Shown piece after piece: positions 29,684 to 40,169 of a stretch of DNA of 64,000 nt. The translations under genes and the position numbers were made by a program. The notes beneath the pieces are model-generated. The model saw only the letters and a program-made list of their open reading frames with translations. It ran no database searches and had not been told where the DNA came from. The stretch covers positions 3,348,001-3,412,000 of the forward strand of contig JAYJMM010000101.1 of NCBI GenBank assembly GCA_037349105.1, in the 5' to 3' direction. How positions within the stretch are numbered: position 1 is the first letter of the stretch; the number at the start of each line of letters is the position of its first letter. Origin of the DNA: Limnomonas spitsbergensis (Eukaryota; Chlorophyta; Chlorophyceae; Chlamydomonadales).

Positions 29684-32170
29684 CGCAGCAAGACAGCTCG
29701 GTCAAAAGGTGTAGCTGTGTGACAAAGGCTGAAGTGCATGAACCACAATCAGGTGCTCGATATAGAATATTGCCGGCGCCCTCACGACAGTGACGTCTTC
29801 AATGGTGCTTCTAGTCTCTGTACTTGGATGAATGAGCTAAAAATAAAAGTGTTCGCTCGTCTAATGTCCAGGTGCTGGGTGCCCTGCTGCTAACGAGGGC
29901 GAATGTGCATTCATTGGCAATGATCCTGTGTGCCTAAGACTGTGTGCACGAGCCTGTTTTCTTTCTGTGCTTTAAACTTCCATTTGATCTGGGGATGCTT
30001 TGATCTAGACCGAAGCGTGGGCCGTTAATCCCTCCCATTTGCGTGCTCAAGACGCGCTGCCGACCTGTTTCCCTGACTTCCAATCTCGTTTCCAATTTCC
30101 GCATTTTGTTAAGCTGCAATCCTTTTTCTTGCTCTACGACATGGAAGTTGGGGTCTGGCACCTACTTCACAAATGTGTCCCTTACAATACTTGTGCAAAG
30201 ATAATCATGCCCCCCACATCATGGTTCTCATGCTTACTGTAGACTTGTTTTGCCTCTGCCAACGAGGAATAAAGATAGTTTTAGCTAAAGTGCGCCTCAC
30301 TGGAGAACTTTTTTTGACGTCCCAAAAGTGTTTTTTCCCGCCGAAGTTGGGGTTTTCATGAGGTGCGATGGCGGAGGCAAAGAGCGTCTACGGTTTATGA
30401 AGTTCTTGCGGAGGCAAAGAGCGTCTACGGTAAATTTCTCAGAATTTAGTCCTCCAAGTACCCTCTGCGCCTCTTGGAGGGCTCGCATTTCATTATCTAT
30501 ACACATGTAGACTGTTTTTTGTACTGTGCGCCGACAAATTGTGTGTCTGCCTATTTTAGTTTGCTTGCTGAAGCCCCTTCAAATCCGCAGTCACTTCGAC
30601 TGGGACAAGAATATGGGCAGGATTCTCCCCTCGTCCTGCGTCATGAATCTGTTTCTCAGTACTTGTCAGCCTGCATTTGTGACTTCAAATCTCACCTGAT
30701 GTTCACACTGTGTCAAGGAAATATGTTTGTTTTTCTCGCCCTTAGACGTCATGGTATGATATTCCTACTTAAATGTGCCCCTGATAAAAAGAACATGTAC
30801 CCGGTTTTGGTGGTCATGGTTCTCATGCTTGCAAACTCCCTAGCATTTTCACTTTCAGAGATCATTTGCCCCCGAACCCCAACTAGGCAGTGCAGTCTTT
30901 GTATGGAGCTTGAGACAGTAATTTTCACCCGAGTGACATATTCATGGTGTTCGGTGACGTAGCACCCTCGTGCTTTGAGACGTGCAGGACCTAGAGTGTG
31001 GCAGACCTGCAGCAAGATGAACCTTGTCAGCGTCGATAAGTTGTGTGGCTGAAATGCATTTTGAAGGTGCGGGGGAGGAAATGTTCAGGCCTAACAGGAT
31101 CATAGGCTAGGCAATTCTGAGAGCCTGTCCCTCTGAACTTCGTATTTTTCGAGAACGAAACAGTGTATTCTGATGCCTGACGTTAATGCTGTACTTCCTT
31201 ATAATTTTAGTTTTCATATTCCTTCAGGTTGTGGAGGCATGTCGTTTATACCTCACAATCTCACATAAGAGAGAGGACATGACTGTCCAGTGGGGCGAGT
31301 TTATAAACGGTACCAGATTTACATCCCAGTGAAACGTGGCATCTTTTCTGTAGGGATCCTATGTATGAAAACGTTATGATTACTGCTTTGCCCCAGATGG
31401 ATTTTATTACATGTCAATGACGCTACACCTCTGGTTTTTACCAGATGTGAACACAGCTTGAACTTCGGCTAGAGATTATGTTGTCAAGTTCTTAGGTAAG
31501 TCAATAACTTAACACCTCTGGGCCCGCTCAAAGCGTGGGCGCCCAACTATTCAAAAGGGGGGAAAGAAGAAACTACAAGGAAGAGGGGGGGAAAGGAACA
31601 AAAGGAGAGGCCGGGAAGGCAAAGAAGACCAAGCACCTGAGTTCCACTAGAGAGCAGCCCTGAACAAAGCCTCTCAATAAAAAGGCCACAAGAGCAAGCG
31701 TGTCCCACCCCTGCTTGGCCGCGAGGGCTACCCACTGACCATAAGGGAGAAGTGAAGAAACTGAAAAGGGGGCAAACAACAACAACAAACAAGAATAGGA
31801 CCAAAAGAGAAGGCCGGAAAGGGCAAACGACACCGGCGCCTCAGAATTCCTAGAGACTAACCCTCAACAATGCCCACAGCACAGTCCACAAAAGCAAGTG
31901 CATCCCACCCCTGCTCAGCCGGTTACAGCTGGTGGAAGTTAGTGGCAGCGCCCGGAGGACCTGCCCACCCCCGCTCCCGTAACTGCTCCCTGACACTAGG
32001 GCACTGGAAGCACACATGCAGCGCATCCTATACCTGCTCGCTATCCCCCGTGCCCAACACCGCTGGCACAGATGGAAGCAGGTGTGCGGCTCGCATGCTG
32101 GTTAGCCTTGAGCCTTCTCCGGGCTGTGAGGCAAGGTGTGTAGCCACCTGTGTCTGCAGAGATCCAGTCT
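29684..32170. other. 2.5-kb insertion within A1
   Basis: Sequence absent from A2, lower in GC than its surroundings. No intact gene is seen. Its right part holds a LINE tail on the minus strand. A2 has about 20 unrelated nt at this point, so this was not a clean insertion with simple target duplication; replacement or deletion in A2 is possible. Confidence 0.6.
31590..32075 (-). pseudogene. LINE 3' end, two partial copies
   Basis: Minus-strand 32070-31857 matches the LINE tail at 7380-7591 (CAGCGGTGTTGGG, GGTCCTCCGGGCGCTGCC, ending GTTGAGGGTTAG) but with a TAG, a TAA and frame damage. A second, shorter copy of the terminal part lies at about 31745-31600 (CAGGGGTGGGA.ACGCTTGCT). Tandem 3' ends suggest repeated insertion or template jumping. 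Confidence 0.6.
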
Positions 32171-32549
32171 GGGTAGGGCTGGGCTTCGGGTTGGGTGTTC
32201 TCGGGCTTGCTAGATGGCGAGATCGCTGATCTAGGCTTGACAGACTTAGTGGTACTGGCTTTGATGCACTTCACTGGGTAGGTCTCCGAGATCTAGCCGG
32301 TGCTGGTTACAAATAGAGGCCTGTCCACTTAAAAGGAACGAAGTAAGGGACAGTGGGCAAGCCGGGATACAATGTCCCGGCAAGCCCTTATTACAAAGGT
32401 ACGGGAAATCCTGGCCTCCAATCTTCCCGCAAGTGGGAAGCTGGGCGTCTAACCCTAAAAGGGGGGCTCCGCAGGGAAGCTGCGGAGTCTACGGGGACGC
32501 GTCAGCGGTCCCTACGGTTTTGGCACGTATACTGCATTATACCGTGACA
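32171..32549 (-). repeat. Terminal repeat A1, outer block
   Basis: Matches 10705-11083 of A2 with about three substitutions (near 32242, 32295 and 32313). Ends ACCGTGACA at the high-coordinate terminus, followed by TGCC. Confidence 0.9.
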
Positions 32550-32559
32550 TGCCCCTTCG

Positions 32560-33290
32560 CTGCAGTACCGCAGCACCCCCAGTACCATGAATGACATGTG
32601 CAATGGAAGCCAATGAGTCACAATACCAGTTTATATGCCTTGTGTTCTGAGTTCCATGAATGGATACCGTTAGTGGTTTATGGATGCCTTGGACAGGAGC
32701 TTCAGCCCAACAGCCATTGATAACACAACAGTGAAGGCACTGAACATTGGAAGCCAATCAGTCCCGCAGCCACTTTATCTGCCTTGTCTGATGAGTTACG
32801 TGTATGGATACCGTACTGGTAATGGTCCATGTATGCTGAGGATGGAAGCTTGAGCTTAACAGCCATTGATAACGCAACAGCGATGAAGATGCACACTGGA
32901 AGCAAGCCAGTCCCGCATCTACTTTATCTGCCTTGTGTTATGAGTTACGTAACTCATAACACGTATACGTGAATGGATACTGGCAGTGGTCCATGTATGC
33001 TTAGGAAAGGGGCTTCAGCCCAACAGCCATTGATAACACATCAGTGATGGTGTTGCGCATTGGAGGCCAATCAGTGATGCAACCACTTCATATACCTTAT
33101 GTTACGAGAGCCAGGCATGGATACTGGTACTGGCTAGTGATGCACCTGTCAGTTTTTTGCCAAGCTGACATTCATAACACAAGAGTGATGGCACGGCATA
33201 CTGGAAGCCAATTAGCCCCGCAGCCACTTAATCTCGCTTGTGTTATGCACTTCGGGAACCATGTATACAAGTCTTGGTCATTGGGAGCAA
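32560..33290. repeat. About 150-160-bp satellite
   Basis: Four to five degenerate copies containing AACAGCCATTGATAAC (near 32708, 32859, 33018) and CACTTTATCTGCCTTGTG. The first 40 bp belong to the 41-bp satellite that the retroelement split. Confidence 0.75.
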
Positions 33291-33329
33291 AACAGCCCCA
33301 AAAATCCTGCTCAGAAGTCTAGCAAACTG

Positions 33330-34290
33330 GAACTGCAATTCTAAAATATGTCAACAAAGGCATAGCATTGGTGATCTGGAGGAATTCGGACATCTATAAT
33401 TGGCCTCAGCCACCGCGGCGCCCTCAAAGCAGGGCCGAGGCCCATTGAGAGCAAAAGAGCCCCCAAACACCACCGCAGAATTAAACCAAACTGGATCAGC
33501 AGTCCTCAATATTTCAACAAAGTCAAAGCATTGCTGTTCGCCTGTTCTGGACGAATTTGGACACCTGCAAGTTGGCCTCGGCCACCGCGGCGCCCTCAAA
33601 GCGGGGGCCGAGAGGACCATTGAGAGCAAAAGCCCCAAAATGCCTTCATATAATTCTTCCGAACTGGAACAGCACTCCTGATGTATGTCATCAAAGGCAT
33701 AGCATTGGTGTTCTGGATAAATTTGGACACCTGCAAGTTGGCCTGAGCCACCGCAGCGCCCTCAAAGCGGGGCCGAAAGGATCATTGAGAGCAAAAAAAA
33801 CCTAAACACCTTCTCATAGTTCTTCCAAACTGGAACAGCAACCCTACAGTATGTTAAGAAAGGCATAGCATTAGTTTCTGGAGGAATTTGGACACCTGCA
33901 AGTTGGCCTCAGCCACTGCGGCGCCCTCAAAGCGGGGGCTGAGAGGGCCATTGAGAGCAAATCGGCATCCCCCAAAACACCCCCTCAGAATTGAACCAAA
34001 CTGGAACAACAGTCCTAATATCTGTCACCTATGTCTGCCACAGTGGTTTTCCTTAGGAATGAGGACACCAGCAAGTAGGCCGCAGCTACCATTGCAGCCT
34101 TTGAAGGAGGGCCGAGGGGGCCATTGAGAGCCAAACAGTCCCTTATCAAATCCTCACAATTGAACAAAACTGGACATGCAATCTTGAACTGTATCAACGA
34201 AGTCACAGGTGTCTGAGGGAATAAAGACACCTGAGAGTTGGTCTCAGCTACATATGCAGCCACCGGCAAGGCGTTGTACATACGTGAGGG
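33330..34290. repeat. About 165-bp satellite
   Basis: Six copies with core GACACCTGCAAGTTGGCCT and GCGCCCTCAAAGCGGGG. The core recurs at 33561, 33727 and 33892, with more diverged copies near 33387, 34056 and 34228. Confidence 0.85.
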
Positions 34291-34940
34291 CACAATGCAT
34301 TAGGACGGGGTGCTGCAATGACTGTCAGGGCGGGCACAGTGCGGAAGGGTGGGTAGCTGCGACCAATGTCAGGGCGAAACACATACGTGCGGTCGTTGCG
34401 CATGAGGGCTGGGATCTGCCACGCACAGCAGGGAGCTGCAGGGCCATGTAATTAATGACACAGCGCTCAACATACGGGGGGCATTGAGCATCAGGGCAGT
34501 GCGCAGCAACGACAAGCACGGTGCACAAACCGGCAAGCGCCACACATACAAGCGGGTTGCAGAGGATGCGGGTGGGCACTACAATAACCACCGGCAGGGA
34601 CTTGGGTAGCTTTGCATGGGAGCGGATTACAGAGCATACGGGTGGGACACTGCACCCACCAGCATGGCGTTGCACACGGGGCAGGCGCTTTGTATGCAAC
34701 TAGGGCACTGCAGCCGATACCAGGGCGTTGCGCCCTCGTGCGCCCTCCGGGCGGGCGCTGTGCATAAGGGTAAGGCGTTGTGCATGCAGGTGGCGCTCTG
34801 CAGCCTGGTGAGGTGCTCCACATACTGGCAAGGCATGGTGCTGTGACTGTTGGGGTGTTGTGCATGCGGCCATGCACCCACCGGCAGAATAGAGCAAGAC
34901 AGCATCAACCAGCAAGGCAACAAGGCGTTGTGTAAGCGGC
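34291..34940. repeat. Degenerate GC-rich repeats
   Basis: Loose repetition of GGGCGTTG, GCATGCGG and CACCCACCGGCA words, vaguely like the 41-bp satellite in reverse orientation. No period could be fixed by eye. Confidence 0.4.
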
Positions 34941-36119
34941 AAGATGTCAGTCAACATTGAATCTTGTTGCACTAACCCGGTCTCAGTTGCAGCGTAAATC
35001 GAAGTGATGGTTCCCTCTCTGGTTCCCTCAAGGAATCCCTCAAGGAATCCTCAGGTACGGAATCAGGTACGGAATCGCCTAATATCTGCGCAATGGTTTG
35101 AGGTGCTTATATTTAATAAATATGAAAGGCTGGCATATATGTGGCATCGATCTTAAAGTAAGCTGCGCTAAGCGCAGTAATTCTTGGGCTGACTGTCCTA
35201 TACCCTAAGCGTATGACGTCGGGCGATCTCTAATGTGGTTGAAAGGAATCTGGTATACGTACGGTATTAGAGACAGACTTATCTGATCGACTGGATTTCC
35301 TTCGACTGGAATATGATCAAATCAGGGCTCATAAAATCAGGGCTGATTGACCAGGCATGCCCTTTTATTGTGGCCGCGACTTTGCTTGAGGATCAGATTG
35401 TTTCTGATACGGCAAGATATTTCCGACCAAGCATCTGAGATTGCCATTCAATCTGCCCACGTCCTTCGTGCCATCTGTCTAATACACCAGAGTATCCTAA
35501 CCTCAGTTATCCATCTCAAGCAAACGTGTTTGCTCTGACCAAGGAGCTTGTCAAAAAAAGTTCATACCGAACCTCGTCCTGCCTGCACCTAAGAATGCAA
35601 GCGAATAACTGAACACTTTAACAAAGCAAACGAAGAGCCAAGCACAGGTGAGACCTCGTCATCCATCTTAGGAGGCTGGTCGATGCGGCGCCTCCTCCCA
35701 CGAATTCGGGACATTTTAGAACATATAATTTTGTGGTATATCTGGAGCCCTCCAAAACTGTATGACACACAATGACTCGAAGAGCGTTGGGGAGGTGACT
35801 TGGCCTTCCGCGCTCTTTTCAAACTGGACTGCCTTAGGCCAAATTACGGCGCACTGGGCCAACGTAACAAGGATCGGCCCTCCCACACTGCTACCACCGT
35901 TATGGTACTTGATTCTGCCCATGATAGAGCTCCTTGCGTGGTCACTCTGCGCTGGTAGATGCGGCCCCACCGTTGTCTTGCCGGCTTGCTCAGGACTCTC
36001 ATCCCGCTCGTGGAACATACACCAGCTCTCCCCTCACGACAATGCCTCGGAACGTCTTCCTCGAGTGCCTTAATAACCAATCCGTCTTTGCCCGTCGTGT
36101 CCACGCAGGTTAGCGTGAC
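34941..36119. other. Upstream region of the GARP gene
   Basis: No convincing exon. The promoter and 5' UTR of the gene starting at 36120 should be here; a 5' UTR intron ending at CACGCAG (about 36108) is possible. Confidence 0.35.
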
Positions 36120-39100
36120 ATGTACCAATTCTGCCAAACGATCGATAGGTACGGTGGCCAGCCTCCCACAAGCCAATCGAGCGCGAAGGGCGGTGGATGC
36201 CACGCTGCCCCCGTAGACTACATCCAGGGACCTAACCCTTGGCTGTGTGCTACCCTCCTGCAGCAGCAGCAGCAACAGCTAAAGTCCAATGTCTTGCAGC
36301 AGCCAGGCGGTGAACTGCCTCACAAAGTTGCCATGTTCAGGAGCTCCTTTAACGGCTCTGGCAGTGACTGCGCCATCGCGACTCCACCGTGCAACGAGCC
36401 TGAGTTTGCTTCCCTTATGCAGCTCGGCCACGGAGGCGGCAGTGGAGGCAGTAACAGCAACCAGTCCAGCGGCGGCTTCCGCCTGCCCGCTGGCCAAGCG
36501 ACCATGACCGGCAGCGGTAGCGCTGCGGCGCACCTGCAGCCTGGAAGCGGCAGCGCTACCCCACAAGGCAGCCAGGGTAAGTATGGTGGCAGCGGGAGCG
36601 ACTGCCGTGACTGTCGCGCCTCAAACAGCAACGGCTCTGACAGTGGAGGAACTGGCAGCCCAGTCAGCCACATCCTGCATAAGGCTAGCCAGATAGACAA
36701 TGCAGCCAACGACCTGCTGGATCTCAGTACGGCCTCCGACCCCCAGGACGGAGGAGGCAGTGGCAAGGACACCAACAGCAACCAGAGTGCCGACAGCTGC
36801 CCTGCTGCCCAACGCCGAGTGCCCGCCACTGCCCTAATGATGGCGGCTGCGCAGTCGCCCGCGGTCCACCACCTGCAACACCACAGCAGCTTGCTGGGCG
36901 GCCCCAGTCACAAGCGGCACCACAAGCTCTCCTACATGCACCAACAATCGTCGGCAATGCAGCAACAGAAGTACCCAGACGCATCCGCTCTTTTAGGAGC
37001 ACCCTTGCTCACCCTGCCCCCTGCGGCGGCGGCCCCAGCCCCTATCATGATGATGTCAGCAGCAGCGGCAGCTGAAGAGCCTGTACCTGACGATGCGTCA
37101 GCGGCCGCAGCCATTCCCCACATCTCCCCAGCGTCCAACCTCGCGGCGGTGGTTGGGCAGCGCCAGGACTGGCAGTACCTGTTCTCGTCCTCTCCCGAGT
37201 GTGACATGCGCGGCGGCGGCCTCGGTGCTGGAATTGAAGGCTCTGGACAGGGTGGTGAGCTCCCCCTGGTAGAGGACAGGACTGCCAATGGCAACGAGTG
37301 CTTTGGAGATCCCCACGGCGCCAGTGACAAGGAGGATGACAGTAGCCAGGTAGGGGGGCAGGGACGAGGCTGCAGGGCGTCCAATTTTGTTGTTCACAGT
37401 TTCTGGTTGAGATTCAGTCCGATGTCCATAAGGCTGAGGGGTCCATGGCCTGTGGTTTCTCCTGTTCTCAGCTTCGTATGTGCCAGGTGGAAGTACCTCC
37501 TCTTTGTACCATACTGAAACCCTCAATGGAATCACGAACCTGAACCTTTGATTTCTGCAGGTCCGAGGTGATTGCGCAGCACCAACTGTTGCGGCTGCTG
37601 TGGCGACAGCTGAGCATGACGCCGACTGCGACTCTGCCGGCGCGCAAGCAAGCAAGCGCCTGCGACTGGTCTGGACGCCCGAGCTGCACCACCGCTTCAT
37701 GGCGGCGGTGCACCAGATGGGAGTCAACAATGCCGTTCCCAAGCATCTGTTGCAGGTAGGAGAGAAGAGTGTGCCTCCTAGCTTGTCAAGCTCGACTGAT
37801 CTTTCAGTTTGTGTGCTGATGGGGGGTGAAACACGAGCTCGCTTCCTGCGTAGCTGTCTATCGTGTGGTATTTTATGTGTCTTAGATACTTAATGGTAGA
37901 GGGTGCGTATGATGCTGTGCCTGCTTTCTTTTGAGGCTTCAAGATTGATCAATTGTCGAAACTGGACACTTGCCACGCCTCTGTTTTTGATGTGAATCCT
38001 GTCTCACCTATCCCTGCAAGTAGTTGATGAATGTGTATGAAGGTATGACTCAAGGCTATTGTTGTGAGGCTTCAAAAACGAACCACAGTATTATGTACAC
38101 ACCTTCAACATGCTGAAATTTCCCGGACATTCCCCCCGTCGTTCTGTTATTGACGAGAACCCTGTCTCTCCCTTCTCTGCGAGTAGTTGATGAATGTGGA
38201 GGGCATGACGCGAGAGAACGTGGCAAGTCATCTGCAGAAGTACAGGTTGTACCTCAAGAAGCTGGCCGGAGTGACCGGCAACGAGCCCATCCCTCAACAC
38301 ATCCTGGTACAGGTAGGTGTGTCGGCGACTCCGCAAGGACCATCTGGGAATCCTGAAACACTGGACTGAACCAGCTAGGCCTCAATGGTTGTACTTCAAT
38401 TTCGGGAGCCTTACTGTGACATATGGAAAGTGTATCAGGCCTGGAGACTGACTCTGCAATGGTGCCGACCGCCCCCTTCCAGCATCAGCTGGACAGCGAA
38501 GATGCTGCACTAGCCTGGGGTCCCGACATTGATCCCCCCTCGCCCAGATACCAGGGCCCCGGAGTCTTCAACCTCAGTTCCCTCGCAGGACCTGGTTGCC
38601 AGCCCCTTGCCTTGCTCCCTGCCCCTAGCTTTGCGCTCCAGTTCTGACTCTCCCCCCTTGTCCTCTCAGGCCCAAGAACAGTCCCTGCGCCAGTATGCCG
38701 TGAAGAACCAGCATGCGGCTGTCCACGCACAGCACCTGGCGGCCTCCCAGATGCAGCAGCAGCTGCAACAGCAGCAGCAGGCAGCCCTGCAGCAGCAGCA
38801 ACAACAGCAACAAGTCCTGATGCAGCAGCAGCACGAGCAGCAGCTGAAGCAAATGGTGGCAATGGGCTACGGCATAGGGTACGGAGGCGTCGGTGAGTTT
38901 GCGTGCCCTCCTTCTGTAGAGATTCTGTGGGAACCTGATGATCAATGTGTTGAGGTTTGAAGCCATGAATTTGCTTCCTGCGGATCCCTGGATTTGTTTT
39001 TGTTGACTGCGTGGATCATTGCCCTCGGTAAGGCCTTCTGGCTCATCCACATTTCCTGTCCCTCGTTTCTCTCCAGGCTTGGCATCAGGCGGCAGCAACC

Positions 39101-40169
39101 CTGGCAGCCAGGCAGCACCTCCCAATGGCGGTGCAGGTCCTTACCAGCCTGCAGGGGCGGGGTCGTCTGGACCTTACGCCACGCCTGCGAGCCAAATGAT
39201 ACCTTGCAGCAATAATGGGCTGTCTGACGGCACTGGCACGACTTCCGGAAGCCCCGGCGTGGCAAGCAACAGCAGCGACAACAGCAACAGCAGCAACAGC
39301 GCCCTGATGCAGCAGGTGGGTCTTTTGATTCTACGACACACTGCCATGCCCCCTGACTGTTTCTTTTTGACACGGCTGGCCTGTGATGATGGCTGTCCTT
39401 TTATTGAGTGTGACCTACAGTGAAATATTAATATTTGTTGTGCTTTATGAAGGGTTTGATTGATGGTGAATCGCGGTGGACTTTGTCTGTGCCATCCACA
39501 AGTATTCTGAATTATCCCCGGCCCCTGGCTTGTTTCTTTCAGCAGATGATGATGCAACAGATGCATCAGCAGCAACAGCAGGCGTACAACGCCCTGGCAG
39601 CGCAGCAGCAGATGATGCAGGGTATGGGTGGCTCGCAGTATCCCCCTCCAGCGCCTTCAGGTAACGATGTGCCAGCAACGCACCCTGTTGCTGTCCCCTC
39701 CCGGATGCCCCCTGGACTGCAGCAGGGAAACACCACTGGATACGGCACCCAGCAGCAACAGATGCAGCAGCTGCAGCAACAGCAGCTGCAACAGCTGCAG
39801 CATCAACAGTTGCAGCAGATGCAGCAGCAGTTCCCATCCGGCATGGGGTCCGGGCAGCAGCAGATGATGATGCAGGCCATGATGCAGCAGCAACAGCTGC
39901 AGCAACAACAGCAGCTGCAACAGCAGCAGATGCAGTACCAGCAGCAGACGCAGCAACAGGCCAGCTACCAGCAGCAGATGTGCGGGAACGGTCAGTCGCA
40001 GGCTGCAGATTCGCAGAACATGCAGATGCAGCTGGGCTTTAACCCCTACATGCAACAGCAGCAAATGGCTCAGATGCAGCAGCAGCAGTTTTCTCAGATG
40101 CAACAGCTGCAGCAACACCAATATGAGCAGATGCAACAGCAACCGCAGCAGTTCCCCCATATGCAGTAG
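36120..40169 (+). CDS. GARP transcription factor, LUX/PCL1-like
   Basis: A nuclear DNA-binding protein. Exons: 36120-37349, 37561-37755, 38187-38312, 38670-38892, 39077-39315, 39543-40169; GT..AG borders, all phases consistent, 879 residues, TAG at 40167. The GARP Myb-like domain spans exons 2-3: [58 protein letters not shown]. The [19 protein letters not shown] block is characteristic of LUX ARRHYTHMO/PCL1 and of clock-related GARP proteins such as Chlamydomonas ROC75, so a clock role is plausible but inferred. N-terminal 410 residues are Gly/Ser/Asn-rich; exons 4-6 are strongly Gln-rich (long CAG/CAA runs), typical of activation domains. The ATG at 36120 is the first after an in-frame stop; 36330 is an alternative. 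Intron 2 holds a ghost copy of exon 3. Confidence 0.88.
37996..38049 (+). repeat. Ghost copy of GARP exon 3 start
   Basis: AGTAG|TTGATGAATGTG preceded by CCTGTCTC..C and followed by a decayed GGTATGAC resembles the true acceptor and exon start at 38187, offset 163 bp. Only the exon's first about 30 nt are recognisable. Confidence 0.75.

Larger units (their letters stand above)
10210..32549 (-). mobile_element. Giant split-repeat retroelement with DNMT3-like domain
   Basis: A 22.3-kb element read on the minus strand. Ends are TGTCGC... (10210) and ...GTGACA (32549), with an imperfect inverted match of about 32 bp (GTGCCAAAA shared). TGCC lies immediately outside on both sides (10206-10209 and 32550-32553), a likely 4-bp target duplication. 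Order 5' to 3': A1 repeat (interrupted by 2.5 kb), leader, ORF1 gag/protease, ORF2, ORF3, RT/RNase H/methyltransferase, integrase/PHD, tandem repeats, purine tract, B1, 2 bp, A2, B2. A Ty3/Gypsy-type pol is certain. The terminal organisation resembles the split repeats of TOC1, PAT and Ngaro elements. B1 and B2 look identical and A1/A2 differ at about three sites, so insertion was recent. Alternative: a retroelement nested inside one of two adjacent 874-bp elements. Confidence 0.85.
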
